64,000 nucleotides of DNA from Lepidostoma basale (GCA_022606425.2 JAHDVF020000001.1:992001-1056000); one strand, 5' to 3'. Counted from the stretch's first letter, positions 44,965 through 55,869 are shown. Numbers and translations: made by a program. The notes: a model not told the origin generated them from the letters alone.

Positions 44965-45045
44965 GAAAAGACAGTGGTCTAAGGGATAGAACGCTTGGCT
45001 CCTGATCCAGGGGACTTGGGTTCAAGCCTGGACACGACCAGATTC
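44965..45045 (+). mobile_element. tRNA-like sequence, probably a SINE head of another family
   Basis: TGGTCTAAGGGATAGAACG resembles an A box region and GGGTTCAAGCCTGG a B box. No proper acceptor stem is seen, so it is unlikely to be a functional tRNA. Confidence 0.4.
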
Positions 45046-45588
45046 CTTCTTCATAATAATGAGCTATTTTCTGCTCACATTGAAGATTGTTATAATAAAT
45101 TCTAATATCATTAAATTAAATCCTTGGTATTAGTCTTTTTATAAAAAATAATAAAAAAATTAGTTGACTCAGCACCAGTACCCGGGCATTTGACATAGAA
45201 GTTGGGTTCAGATCGTTACACTAATAACCCACTGTATATATAATACAATAATATTATATACACATATATAAACTGCACTTCAACAACACTACACAGCCGA
45301 GGACACATCACGTTAGCTGAGAGCACCTAACAAGACATAGCTTTCCCGAATAAATCAACTATGTATCCGCGAATCTCGGTTAACTCGGTATTCCGAGAAA
45401 GCGGAACATATTTATTTCTTCACGGTTAATGAGCGGCTTTAGGGTCCTCTGTAAACACTTCTGGTATATCACAACTAACTTGTGCACTGTGATATCTAAA
45501 TATTATAGAACATAACGAGAATAATCTTACTGAATGTTGATCTTAAAGCTCACGGTGGAATTCCATAATGACGAATGTTTTATGAATC
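45046..45588. other. Unassigned DNA
   Basis: I see no gene or repeat family. Confidence 0.35.
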
Positions 45589-45589
45589 A

Positions 45590-45740
45590 AAACACTTTTT
45601 TTGCACTTATACTCGATATGTTTCGAAGGATTTACGCCTTCATCATCGGAAGAACGATATAAACTTGTGTATATCGTTCTCCCGGTGATGAAGGTGTAAA
45701 GCAAAAGTGGAAAAAACAGTATTTTAATTTATATAAAAAT
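45590..45740. repeat. Family C foldback; left arm has a complete minus-strand motif
   Basis: Minus: CCGATGA (complement of 45643-45649), extra T, GAAGG/CCTTC helix II, GAA, ACATAT, C, GAG. The plus right arm (about 45679-45700) keeps CCGGTGATGAAGGTGTAAA but lost the GAAAC half. AAAAGTGGAAAAAACAGTAT is the common C flank. Confidence 0.7.
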
Positions 45741-45779
45741 CGTCTCTCTCATGCGTTCCTGGTATTATATATTTATTAT

Positions 45780-46650
45780 ATTTTATCTCCGACAGCATAG
45801 ATTGTTTTACCTACCGGCCGCCAGAGCCAACCTGCCTCTGGTGACACCGGTGGGTAGAGCAATTAATCTGTTGAACGCGGTCACCTCGGAGATCGACGTA
45901 TTTCATATTAGTGAAAGTATGTATATAAGTAGAATAAATGCAGTAGAAATGAGATCTCTTAGACGAATGTGTGGATATTCTGTGTATGATAGAGTGTCGA
46001 ATGAAAATATAAAAAGTGAATGCGGTGCGAATGATGGTGTCATGAACAAAATAATGAAAGGATCATTAAGATGGTTTGGACATATAGAAAGAATGAATGA
46101 AGAAAGAATGGTAAAATATTATATGTTAGTGATGTAAATGGAACCAGAAATAGAGGAAGACCGAGAAAAACGTGGCACGATCAAATAAATCAAATATTGA
46201 ATGTCGGCCATGTGAGGAGTCAGAGAAATCGACGCGCGTGCATGACACGATGTATGAATGTTGAGAAAGCGAGAGAAATATGTCAGGAAAGAAAAGTGTG
46301 GTAGTCCATTCTTTCTGCCTACCCCTTCGGGGAGACGGCGTGATGGTTAGTAAGTTAGTTAGTTAGTGAAAGTATGTTCAGAAGGCAAATACTCTTAATT
46401 CTGGAGAGTATCCGGTCTCTCTAATGTTGAACCATCTCTCATTCGTTTCTGGTAGTATACTATACACAATATATTCTTTTACCTGTTCTCAATGCCTTAA
46501 ATTTTTATTTTGTAATGTCTGTAGATGAAATTAACTGATTTGATTTGATTTACCTGTTCTCAATAGATGTCTAAAACTATTATAATATATAATAATTGTT
46601 TGTCTTTTGAGAAAATAAACTGATTTGATTTGATTTGATATTTCTAGACT
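45780..46650 (+). mobile_element. LINE-F 3' end, split by LINE-A
   Basis: 45786-45921 encodes RQHRLFYLPAARANLPLVTP, VGRAINLLNAVTSEIDVFHI. It resumes at about 46367 (GTTCAGAAGGCAAATACTC), and ends in the AATAAACTGATTTGATTTG-type tail at about 46610-46645. A (TTTGA)n-like stretch also occurs at 46540. Confidence 0.82.
45922..46362 (+). mobile_element. LINE-A insertion with target-site duplication
   Basis: Starts at SRINAVEMRSLRRMCGYSVY, runs through NKIMKGSLRWFGHIERMNEE, a frameshift near 46115, then the RGRPRKTWHDQ and CMTRCMNVEKAREIC blocks and SAYPFGETA. UUCG hairpin. Flanked by TTAGTGAAAGTATG on both sides (45908-45921 and 46363-46376); the first TTAG may belong to the tail, so the duplication is 10-14 bp. 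Confidence 0.93.
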
Positions 46651-46765
46651 TCGCATCAGACCACAATTCTCTTCCTACCCTGGCTCTATGTAGCACCTCA
46701 TCGTTGGTGACCATGTCAGTTCAAGAGATCCGTAACATTCTGCGATGGAGCCACATTTCAAGTGT
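46650..46765 (-). mobile_element. LINE-B fragment, minus strand
   Basis: The minus strand encodes LEMWLHRRMLRIS, TDMVTNDEVLHRARVGREL. Truncated at both ends. Confidence 0.78.
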
Positions 46766-46769
46766 TTAC

Positions 46770-47220
46770 ATACATCAATTTACACTCATACACATTGTTT
46801 AGATACATACAATTTTAAATCAGAGTACGGTGTTTGTAAGAGATAGTATTTTTTCTAATGGGTATTTAATTTCCAATTAACCCAGTGATCGCTGGGCCAT
46901 CGCAGATCACAAGCGCGGCGCGGCACCGAGAGCAACCGAGCGGAGTATGGAGCAGTTCCTAGAATGTCACCGAGACAGTTTTTACCTCTACTGAATGAAC
47001 GCGGAAGCTGCAAACCGTTCTGCGCCCAGACCCGTTGCTTGATCTCGGCGGCACGAGGTTACAGACTGTACTTGGATTATATTATTTGTGCCGTGCCATA
47101 ATCAAGGAGCGCATTATGCAATCGGTTGTCAATCATTTCCAAGTAGAGAAACACTTTGAGACATTTTGAATAACGATTTTATGTCTACGCACCTTATATT
47201 ATACTGTTAAAATGGATGAT
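46770..47220. other. Unassigned; 46880-47060 GC-richer
   Basis: GATCACAAGCGCGGCGCGGC and CCGAGCGGAG stand out. No repeat match in the window. I see no gene. Confidence 0.35.
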
Positions 47221-47224
47221 CTTA

Positions 47225-47365
47225 ATTCTAACTAACTAACAAACACGCCATCTTCTTTCAGCCTATCTTTTCCTGACGGCAGTGTGATGGTTGACTCGTA
47301 CAAACCAGATAGTTAGGCTTAATATTTGATTGAAATGATCATACCACGTTTTCAAATTATTATTA
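47225..47365 (-). mobile_element. LINE-A remnants, minus strand
   Basis: AACTAACTAACAAACACGCC tail side and AATATTTGATTGAAATGATC, ATACCACGTTTTC coding side, with the middle replaced. Confidence 0.55.
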
Positions 47366-47379
47366 TTATTATTTTGTAT

Positions 47380-47690
47380 ACAACAGGTCGTTTGATTACT
47401 GTATGCAATTCTTATTTTTAGCTATTACATTGATTCTTTGGACATCACCAGACTCCCCTATATTGCATTGCTAATCAACCTCATGGGACTCGTCCTCGTG
47501 GAAGACCTCCTAAAAGATGGAAGGACAGCTGGGAGTCTACCTCACAGAAGGAGCAACACCCTCGAGAACAGACCACATAGGTCTACAACAAGGAAGAAGA
47601 AGAAGATATTGATTCTTATGACATGTGATAAGAAGCCAATCTATTACCATTTTATTGTCATGTCATATTATAGGAGATACTAATATGATA
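47380..47690 (-). mobile_element. tRNA-derived SINE 3' part, minus strand, split by a LINE-D fragment
   Basis: GTATACAACAGGTCGTTTGA to ATTACATTGATTCTT, then the insert, then TATTGATTCTTATGACATG, CCAATCTATTACCATTTTAT. The tRNA-like head is missing. Confidence 0.85.
47439..47607 (+). mobile_element. LINE-D 3' end inserted in the SINE, with 10-bp target-site duplication
   Basis: ATTGATTCTT flanks both sides (47429-47438 and 47608-47617). The insert, 169 bp, reads SLYCIANQPHG-like, RPRGRPPKRWKDSWES, and ends in a (GAA)n tail. Confidence 0.9.
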
Positions 47691-47784
47691 GAATTAATTG
47701 ATTACATCACTATCTTCCTCGTATATCAAAGAATTAATAAACAAACACTCGAGGTCGTGATGCGCTAGTAGAAATCTGACTAAA

Positions 47785-47830
47785 GTCACTTAGTAATCTG
47801 ACTAAAGTTACTTAGTAATCTGACTATATT
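47785..47830. repeat. 23-bp tandem repeat
   Basis: TAATCTGACTAAAGTYACTTAG occurs about two and a half times. Confidence 0.8.
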
Positions 47831-47869
47831 CAGCCGTAGCGGGCAAAGAGTTAACCTTGTTAATTTATA

Positions 47870-48070
47870 ATAAATAGTAAACAAGATTGTTTAGAAGTTT
47901 TACTTGGATTTAATTTATATAAATTATATAAATTGAGACGAATTTGTTTCACCTTGCGAGGGCATTCTCTCAAACTGTTTGAGAATACCCTCGCAAGACA
48001 AACCAAATTTGTCACAATTTATATAATTTATATAAATTAAATCCAAGTAAAACCACTAAACGGGTTTACT
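47870..48070. repeat. Family E foldback with hammerhead-like arms
   Basis: Outer arms TTTACTTGGATTTAATTTAT against its complement. Minus motif: TTGAGAGAAT, GCC, CTCGCAA, GGT, GAA, ACAAATTCGT, C. Plus motif: TTTGAGAATACCCTCGC, AAGACAAACCAAATTTGTC. Inferred family consensus: TTGAGAA, T, GCC/GGC, GAA, ACAAATTTGT, C. Confidence 0.6.
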
Positions 48071-48074
48071 ATTA

Positions 48075-48740
48075 TAAATTAATAATGGAGTTTTACAAAA
48101 TTAATACCTCAACCATCAATAAGCTAACATTGTATTGTTCCGTACCAGTTATGCATTCTACGCAGAAAATCGTTATTGCTAAAACCCATTATTAAAAAAA
48201 AAACATTTACATATTACTGTCGTCGGTTTTTTCTTATTATATATCTCGTATAAAAATCTAGAGAGGTGAGTATTACTAGTTACCGAGTCGGGGTGAAATT
48301 GTGATCTCCTGACCTGTTCGTTACATCCGCCTCTATACTGTTTATTCCAAGAAAGGTTCACCTCCTGTTCGGATTGGAATTGTAGTAGAAAAAAGTGGGT
48401 AAACTAACGGGCGATGGATAGCTGAGGTCTCCGCATAGACCTCTATGCACTGAACAAACGACTAAAAGATGTACTTCAATTCGAGATCACAACAGAACCG
48501 TCCCACAAAATATTCCTCTTATCATAATTTTAAAGTTCCTCGCTGTCGTTCAGCTCTAGCCAAAAAGCAATTTCCATTCCGCGCGCCCTATATTTTCAAT
48601 CGTCTTCCTTAGAATCTAAAATCTATTAACGACATAAAGAAATTTAAACGTGCTCTAACCAAATATATAAAGGGGTCAACCAAAGACGTAGAAAATGTTT
48701 TTTTTCTTTTAGATTTAGAAGAGTTTTCCTATCTATCATT
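48075..48740. other. Unassigned DNA
   Basis: 48475-48670 reads like a worn LINE end (RRTVPQNIPLIIILKFLAV-like, DIKKFKRALTKYI), but I cannot assign it with confidence. Confidence 0.35.
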
Positions 48741-48759
48741 GTATGTAAATTTTTTATAT

Positions 48760-49051
48760 GGATTAATTGTATCTCAATAGAGACGCAGATGTAAATTTTT
48801 TTCTGGGAACAGAATATGGTGGCCGAGGCGCTTACAGGACTTATGACCTGTCATTGGTTGGGTTGAGCGATCGCTTTATGTTAAACAACATTCCCCATTC
48901 CTCCCTTCTTACGACCACCACGTCTGACAAATTTTTGGCGATCGCTCAACCCAACCAATGACATGTCATAAGTCCTGTAAGCGCCTCGGCCACCATATTC
49001 TGTTCCCAGAAAAAATTAACATCTTCGTCTCTATTGAGATACAATTAATCC
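48760..49051. mobile_element. MITE-like element, copy 2, converted to a near-perfect foldback
   Basis: Same ends and left half as 27442-27745, but the right half is an inverted copy of the left: about 115-bp arms meeting at GCGATCGC. The loop is TTTATGTTAAACAACATTCC... to about 48935. Confidence 0.85.
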
Positions 49052-49074
49052 TTATAAAAAAATCATTTATCCGA

Positions 49075-49125
49075 AATGGGTAAAATCCAGTATTTGTCTA
49101 CAAGAATTTGTATACATTCAAAATG
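49075..49125 (+). repeat. Dispersed repeat with CCAGTATTTGTCTACAAG
   Basis: Same sequence as 27765-27815. Confidence 0.65.
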
Positions 49126-49129
49126 TTGT

Positions 49130-49950
49130 ATGTAAATTTATTATCACAACTTTCCTACCATTTAATTTTAATTATATCATCATGTTGCGATAAGTCTCTT
49201 ACCAATGTGGGCATAAGATTACTAACAAATACTAACAAACCGCTATTTTACTAACATGCTATTTTAGGTAGTTGCCACGATACAGGCCATGCCTAGTGTG
49301 ACAACTACAGTCCATAAACGTTTTTGTGTCAAATTAATGTATAAAATGTAAAAGTAAAATAAATAAATAAATAAAAAATTCAATAAATGTGAATGGTTTA
49401 TCCAAGAAATGTAACTGAAAATTGGAACCCCATGTGACTATTAACCCTTTTGTTTTAGAAGAATCCAGATAAAAAAAAGCTTAAAATGGATACTGCAATC
49501 ATCTCCGAAACTGTTTTCTATAAGTAAACCACAAGACACGGATATACGAGTACACAAGATCTAAAGAATTATGCGGTAACTTTTTATAGCAAGTTAGCGT
49601 TTGTCATAGTGGTGCAGTCGACTCGAAACAATGTCCCGGTCCCCGTTAGCTGACGGTACCCAGTAACCTGTAACCAGCGTATGTGGTAACACTTGGACCT
49701 GGTTGTGGAATGACATCGTAACCAATTCACCCTACAGTAGTCAGTCACTAAGAAATATTAATTATTCGAATTCACCGAGCATAACTGAACAACGAGACAT
49801 ATCAAGTAACTGTGAATTGTATGCATCTGGGTGGCAATCTATGGGAAATAACGCCTCACAATTAATTAACTCGTTAACCGGGATGAAAAAATATTTCAAA
49901 ATGAAACCTATTTTTTGTTTCTTGAACAATGATGTAACACTCCAAATTAA
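49130..49950. other. Unassigned DNA
   Basis: 83-codon frame 49703-49954 has no recognisable features. Confidence 0.35.
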
Positions 49951-49954
49951 ATAA

Positions 49955-50135
49955 TTACTAGTAGTATGAATGGAAACGTCTGATTACTAGAAGTTTTATT
50001 ATAATTTATTGGATTGACATTCGCCTTTCTGAGACATTATCAAATGTACTGCCTTACTCGGGCGAAACGTGTCATTCCCAAAAATTATAATAAATCTTCC
50101 AGAAAAAGACTTTTCATTCGTATTAATTAAAGAAA
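49955..50135. repeat. Family D foldback
   Basis: Minus: TTGATAA (complement of about 50039-50045), T, GTCTC-AGA-AAGGC, GAA, then a deletion in the palindrome. Plus right arm keeps GGGCGAAACGTGTCATTCCC only. Outer ends TCTAGTAATCAGACGTTTCC and AGACTTTTCATTCGTATTAA. Confidence 0.58.
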
Positions 50136-50230
50136 ACCATTACAAGAAGGAAACAGTAGCGGGTCTGACGAACTATTCCGCCAAAACGTTTTTAATTTCC
50201 CCCAATTAAGAAGGCGGCAATATGATATGT

Positions 50231-50694
50231 TCCATCAAGATCATCATCGGCTGTCCCTCTTGTCCGAGGAAGACTGTCCTTTACGGTTGTGGATCTGCAT
50301 GTGACTGAAGAGCCCGATCCTGGTCCCACACATTCTGAGGCATCTGGGGCAGGGGAAGGCACTTGTTATTGGGAGTCTTGTCTCAGGCATTCTGATGACG
50401 TGACCAGCCCAGCGCAGTTGTCTCTGAATAATGGCAGCCTCAATACTTGTCTTATTGACCTCAGCAAGTATGCTGTCATTTATCCGTTTGTCCTGCCATT
50501 TCACATTTAGGATCCTACGTAGACAGCGTTGGTGATATCGCTCTAGGGCTTTTATGTGTCTTCTGTATGGGGTCCATGTTTCCGAAGCATACAGGGCGCG
50601 GATGAGAAGGAGAATATTTGACAACCATGACCTTAGAAAGGACACCAAAGTGCTTGTTTACAAATCCGTTGTCCTGCCAACACTCCATCAAGAT
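50231..50694 (-). mobile_element. Twin-primed LINE-E insertion with 11-bp target-site duplication
   Basis: TCCATCAAGAT flanks both sides (50231-50241 and 50684-50694). The 3' part is on the minus strand (50242-about 50602): ALYASETWTPYRRHIKALER, LRWAGHVIRMPETRLP and a C-terminal zinc finger, CPRCLRMCGTRIGLFSHMQI with the final H. The adjoining upstream part is inverted (plus strand, about 50605-50683): RIFDNHDLRKDTKVLVYKSV, VLPTL. The breakpoint falls exactly between VVLPTL and LYASETW. This is the structure made by twin priming. Confidence 0.92.
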
Positions 50695-50846
50695 AGGGCG
50701 CTTGTGACGGACACGTAAGAATAATTGACGACGATAACTCAGTAAACCTCCTCACACTCTCCACGCCCCAAGGACGACAAATACCAGGAAGGCCCAAAAC
50801 AGGATGGATGGACTCTGTCAATGCTGATACATCTACACTTGCATAA
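50695..50846 (+). mobile_element. LINE fragment, family not named
   Basis: TPQGRQIPGRPKTGWMDSVN, ADTSTLA then stop. Starts right after the duplication of the twin-primed insertion, so that insertion may have landed in or beside it. Confidence 0.6.
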
Positions 50847-50859
50847 TTTACTTAAACAG

Positions 50860-50955
50860 CCGATATCGTCCACTATCGCACTGCTGGGCATAGACCTCCC
50901 CCATACATCTCCATATACTCCTCTCTTGCACCTTCTGCATCCAGTAACTAACATT
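50860..50955 (-). mobile_element. LINE terminal fragment, minus strand
   Basis: CACTATCGCACTGCTGGGCA, TAGACCTCCCCCATACATCT is the complement of a common insect LINE terminus. Confidence 0.5.
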
Positions 50956-50999
50956 TTTTCTATACTTTCTAAATGATTGCCAAATGCAAATTTTATATA

Positions 51000-51185
51000 T
51001 GAATGCAGTCCTTATCAAAGCATTATGAACAAAACAATAAAAGGTTTATTAAGATGGTATGGATACGTGGAAGGAATGAATGAAGAAAGAATGGTAACGA
51101 AAGTGTTCGTTAATATTTAATGTATGCCACATGAGGAGTCGAAAGTATGTCAAATATAACAGCATGACGGTCCATTATTTTGGCT
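51000..51185 (+). mobile_element. LINE-A fragment, heavily decayed
   Basis: LKRLLRWYGYVEGMNEERMV-like translation and a broken end. Confidence 0.6.
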
Positions 51186-51309
51186 AGTTTTGTAATTAGT
51201 TACTTATTTAATTTTCTACTAAAACCGTTTAGATTTAAAAATAGTCGAGTAAGAACAAGGAAAACAAAATATAACCAAGCTTACCTATTAATAAAAAGTA
51301 ACTGAAATA

Positions 51310-51570
51310 ATATGGTGGCTCTACGGATAGGCGGGCTGAAGTGGCGGTGGGCTGGCGGAGAACCGACAGCCGATGGGGAAGACGGGTTCTGGAGTGGAGA
51401 CCGCGTACAGGATTCCGTAGAGTTGGACGTCCCCCTGCCCGCTGGACCGACGATCTGAAGAGGATTGCTGGACATGGATGGATGGGAGCGGCAATGGATA
51501 GGGGGCGGTGGCGGGCTTTGGGAGAGGCCTAGATGACAGACGGCTGATGATGATGATGATGATGATGATG
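51310..51570 (+). mobile_element. LINE-I 3' end with (ATG)n tail
   Basis: Frame 51341-51532: DSRWGRRVLEWRPRTGFRRV, GRPPARWTDDLKRIAGHGWM, DRGRWRALGEA, stop, and a (GAT)n tail at about 51547-51570. Typical insect LINE C-terminus with a GC-rich coding bias unlike the neighbourhood. Confidence 0.85.
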
Positions 51571-51574
51571 AACT

Positions 51575-51915
51575 GAAATAAAATTACATTTTCAAGTTAT
51601 TTCCTCTTCAAAATTTACCACGAATTTACAGCGCCAAGTAACATACAGTCCTTTCAATTTTAGGTGATTTTTTTTCTTCTAAAAGTGTATACGCGTTTGA
51701 AAAGTGATAGGACCATCCGATTATTTGCCAACAAATCACGCTGAATAATTGTTCCCGAATTCCAGGATTTCGTTTTCTTTCAAGTTTACATAATACAAAT
51801 GGGAAACAACTCACAGGTATGATGTATTCACACTTAACAATGGAATTTCACAAAGTTTCCCAAACTAAAAATTCTCATAACAGTCGAACCTTAAAATTAT
51901 TTTCAAAAATACATA
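51575..51915. other. Unassigned DNA
   Basis: I see nothing recognisable. Confidence 0.35.
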
Positions 51916-51919
51916 AAAC

Positions 51920-52330
51920 ATTAAGATTAGGAATGATCAAATGTTATGTGTGGTCTGTTTTAGTGTATGGATGTGAAACGTGAACCATAAAAGTCAAAAC
52001 AATGAACATACTGGAAGCATTTGAAATGTGGCTCTATCGCCGAATGCTCAGAATTCCCTGGACAGACATGGTTATCAATACCTAAGTCCTGAGGCGAGCT
52101 AGAGTTGACTATCAACTATCAAGGTTCGGAAGCTTTCACATCTGGGTCATATACTGCGTGGGGAAAAGTACCACCTTCTCCAACTAATATTGGAAGGAAA
52201 AATTGAGGAACGCCGAGGGCCCAGTAGGAGACAGATGTCCTGGCTGCGAAACTTGAGGGAGTGGACCGGCTTCCGAAGTGTGGAGGAGCTGTTGCGAGCG
52301 GCGCAGGACAGAGACAGCTTCATCAACTTA
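51920..52330 (+). mobile_element. LINE-B 3' end
   Basis: LRLGMIKCYVWSVLVYGCET-like, MNILEAFEMWLYRRMLRIPW, then MEGKIEERRGPSRRQMSWLR (from 52190), NLREWTGFRSVEELLRAAQD. A dispersed repeat replaces the usual tail at about 52331. Confidence 0.88.
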
Positions 52331-52405
52331 ATGGGTAAAATTAACCCACAATGGATAAAAATCCAGTATTTGTCTACAAGTATTTGTATACAAAAAAAAA
52401 TATGT
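52331..52405 (+). repeat. Dispersed repeat with CCAGTATTTGTCTACAAG
   Basis: ACCCACAATGGATAAAAATC, CAGTATTTGTCTACAAG and an ATTTGTATACA end. Third copy of this repeat. Confidence 0.65.
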
Positions 52406-52409
52406 ATAC

Positions 52410-52985
52410 AGGTGTTTCATTTTCAGCATACCTGGAATAAAATCAACCTTTACCCCCAATGTTTACGATTTTTGGACAAATATTATAATTATCACAATGC
52501 ATATTAGTTCTAGAGGTAATAAATCTACAAATATTTCAATAAATGAGATTCCCCGCGTTTGAGAACCTTTGCCTGAGACTGCTTTCAAAAATATCACACA
52601 TTGAAGTGTGAAGGAACCGATCCACAGTTCTCGAGGAACTATTATCCTAGTGTATTAAAATCGGAGTTAGCTGGTTTTTAGCCAACAATGCGGATTCTTC
52701 CTCTAGTTTACCTTCTCCTTGTTCCTTGTATCGTGTCCTTCCTTTTGTGGTGGCGATACGAGCCTTTACCTCAACATTCTCCACAATGGACCCGATCAGA
52801 ATGTGCACTTAGAATGATTACAACTCAAATAATATAAAAAATATCGGCAATTTATTTATATTACAATTTTCGTTGGAATAAGTTTATAAACAAGTACATT
52901 GTACAACTAAAATTTTCGAACAATTAAATGTATGCTTTTCTACAATCGGTTTAAAATTAATGTTGATACAAACTTATTTTAAATT
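52410..52985. other. Unassigned DNA
   Basis: I see nothing recognisable. Confidence 0.35.
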
Positions 52986-52989
52986 AAGT

Positions 52990-53240
52990 AAAAAATTTAA
53001 ACTGTTAAATTGAATAACTTTGTTTTTGGTATCACAATTGTATTTTATTTTACGCAACAGCTGTTTCATCAACCTATGTTGACATTATCAGATAGGTTGA
53101 TAGATGTCAACATAGGTTGATGAAACAGCTGTCGCGTAAAATAAAAAAATACAATTCGGATACAAAGAACAAAGTTACTTAATTTAAAATGTTAAGTTAT
53201 CATAGTGTTTCGGCCAAAACAATAGACTATTTAAGTAAAA
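52990..53240. repeat. Family A foldback
   Basis: Left, minus: CTGATAA, T, GTCAA/TTGAT, GAA, ACAGCTGT, T, GCGTAAAATA (complement of about 53053-53092). Right arm: the CUGAUGA half is lost, GATGAAACAGCTGTCGCG kept (about 53118-53135). Flank GTTTCGGCCAAAAC at about 53206-53219. Confidence 0.65.
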
Positions 53241-53449
53241 ATTAATAACTTAAGATTTTTTTTCTTTATGTATGCCTGTCAGTCAGTGATTCGTTTAGTA
53301 AACATAATTCAGTTTGTTAAATTGATTTAACTAATTTTATATTACTAAAACCTAATCTTATTCTAACCTTACTAAAGCGCTTTACTAAATACAAGCAAAT
53401 TTAGGGAAATACAAAAAAAAATGCTTTCTCGAGTAATTGAATAATTGAT

Positions 53450-53640
53450 ATGAACAAAAACGTCTGTTTTTTCGAAGTTTTATTACAATTTACGGGAATG
53501 ACACATTTCGCCTTTCAAATGACATTTGAAAATCCCCTAATTAAATAATAAAACTTCTAGAAAATATACGATTTCATTCGTATTAATTGTTTAATACGGA
53601 ATTTTACATTGCTGTTCAAGAAACAACACGAATGATTGAT
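53450..53640. repeat. Family D foldback, decayed
   Basis: AAACGTCTGTTTTTTCGAAG, GGGAATGACACATTTCGCC, AACTTCTAGAAAATATACG, then the ACGGAATTTTACATTGCTG flank. Confidence 0.5.
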
Positions 53641-53644
53641 TGTA

Positions 53645-54715
53645 TGTTGTTGACTTTAATTGTTATATATTTATTATATCACTATTACTCAAAAATGTAT
53701 CTATTATAATTAAGAATGTATTTTGTTTCTATATACTGTTGGCACGATGTAAATTGATTTATATGATTTTTTTCCCTAAGGAATGCATACAATATGTCTA
53801 ACCAAATAGTTTTGATTAAATGTGACCCATTTCTCTTATAAACCAATATATTGAACATAAAAACACAATGCAATACTCTGCGTTGATCACAATATTCGCA
53901 TGAGATATTGGAACTTCTTTATATAAACAAACAAAGCAAGAAAAATTCTCCAGTGCGCCATGATCCAGCATCTCCTACACAGACTTTCAGGTCTCATCTT
54001 TGTATCTTTTGTGATGTCTTTCACCTCATCTGAAGGAGCAACCGTCCTTTGTTGGTTATGGAGTTTTTTTCTTTGCCCGCCGAAGTTAGTTCTCCATTAT
54101 GCGCCCATTTTATTTATGTTTCCTGTTTATTGTTATCAAGAGCCCTCTGTTCGCACGACCAACATCCCTAAAACCTGATCTGCAATCATTCGAATAGATA
54201 AACCATAGGCAAAAGGGACATTTATTAAAAAGTGTTACTATCAATAGTTAAATAAATTTAGTATTTGATTCGAACAATACACAACTTGGGTAGGTACAAT
54301 ACAAATTTGTTAACGCCATTACAATCTATGAAAAAATGTGTTCGAAATTTAAATTTATTTATTTAATCACTAGAAACCGAATGCATCCTTATTTTTATAA
54401 AGTTAGGACGTTAACACTGTTATTATAAAGTTTAACGATGGATGTTTAATTTACTGTTTTTCCAATGTAATAACTAAAAACTGTAAAAATGTAAGAAAAA
54501 AAATATTGTGTTTTAATTCTTAAATATAAATCATCATTATCCGTCTACCATTTCATTGGCTCTTGGTGCTATGCAATCACTTAAGATTCAAAATTAGAAT
54601 CAGAAATCCAAAAAATTTAATTTTCACGTGATATTATCTCAATTAAAAACAGTTGAAGTAAAAAACGATAATCGATTCATATTTTTTAAACACAAAATAC
54701 GACATTAACGTATAC
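53645..54715. other. Unassigned DNA
   Basis: Short frames (for example 53960-54178) show no recognisable domain. Confidence 0.4.
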
Positions 54716-54719
54716 TTTA

Positions 54720-54885
54720 TTTTCCGGTCGATCACGTAAGAAGTAGGAGAAATCTACGTGCGTTCATGACACGATGTACGAATGTAGAGGAAACATAATA
54801 AGTATGTCAGGACAGAATAATGTGGCGATTCATTCTTTCTGCCTACCCTTCGGAGAGACGGTGTAATGGTTAGTTAGTTAGGTTT
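54720..54885 (+). mobile_element. LINE-A 3' end
   Basis: SRRNLRAFMTRCTNVEET-like, WRFILSAYP; CCC-TTCG-GAG hairpin; GGTGTAATGGTTAGTTAGTTAG. Confidence 0.82.
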
Positions 54886-54889
54886 TTTA

Positions 54890-55330
54890 TTTTTATTTAA
54901 TAGATTTAATATGGGAGTATCGTGAGAGGACTTTCATTATTGATACCCCACTATTTATGACATGAGTTATTTGCCTGACAATATTTATGACATGAGTTCT
55001 TTTAAACATTATTAGTATAACCAGTAAATATACTTATTGTATAATAGTTTGTGAAAAATTATACAAAAATTTACTTAAAACTAACTAAACAATCGAAGAA
55101 ATAACAAATTACGGCAAGTAAAAATTACATTAAAATTTAAGTTTTTAAATGTAAAATATAAATATAAATTAATAAATATATGAATTCTCGGTTTGAAACA
55201 AAAACGCAGAGTGAGATTTGAAAATATAACGAAATAATTCATACAAAAAAATATAGGATATGAGTTAGAAATTTAATATCATTTTAAATAAATTGCAGTA
55301 TTATAATAGTGTTCCTAAGAAAGTTTCCGT
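54890..55330. other. Unassigned AT-rich DNA
   Basis: I see nothing recognisable. Confidence 0.35.
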
Positions 55331-55334
55331 GTTT

Positions 55335-55450
55335 CAATTCCATTTCTCCAAACCTTCTTATTGATCCTTCTTATTGATCCTTTCGTAATTTTGTTCGTAT
55401 CACTTTTAACGACATTGCATTATTATCTTATATCGAAGTTTGACAGATTA
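55335..55450 (-). mobile_element. LINE-A fragment, minus strand
   Basis: Complement of the KIMKGSIRRFGEME-like region; CTTCTTATTGATCCTT is duplicated inside it (55365-55380). Confidence 0.6.
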
Positions 55451-55474
55451 GCGGTTAATCTATAAATATATCTT

Positions 55475-55865
55475 CTTGTTCTTCTTCAAGTGCCCTGTCG
55501 GGTCCCTCCAACGTTGGGGATCACCTCGGCGAACCTGTTCCTGTCCTATGCCACTCGGAACAGCTCCTCCACACTTCGGATTCCGGTCCACTCCCTCACG
55601 TTTCGCAGCCAGGACATTTGTCTCCTTCCGGGCCCTCGGCGTCCCTCAATTTTCCCCTCCAATATCAGTCGGAAAAGGTGGTACTTTTCCCCACGCAGTA
55701 TATGAACCTTGATAGTTGAGAACAATTCCCTGTCAACTCTAGCTCGCCTTAGGACTTCGGTATTGGTAACCATGCCTGTCCAGGGAGCTCTGAGCATTCG
55801 GCGATGGAGCCGCATTTCAAATGCTTCCAGTCTGGTCATTGAGCTAACTTTCAAGGTCCAAGTTG
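55475..55865 (-). mobile_element. LINE-B 3' end, minus strand, well preserved
   Basis: Frame 55546-55854: MTRLEAFEMRLHRRMLRAPW, VTNTEVLRRARVDRELFSTI, a small deletion, HILRGEKYHLFRLILEGKIE, GRRGPGRRQMSWLRNVREWT. The tail complement TTCTTGTTCTTCTTCAAGTG is present. Confidence 0.92.
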
Positions 55866-55869
55866 TTAT

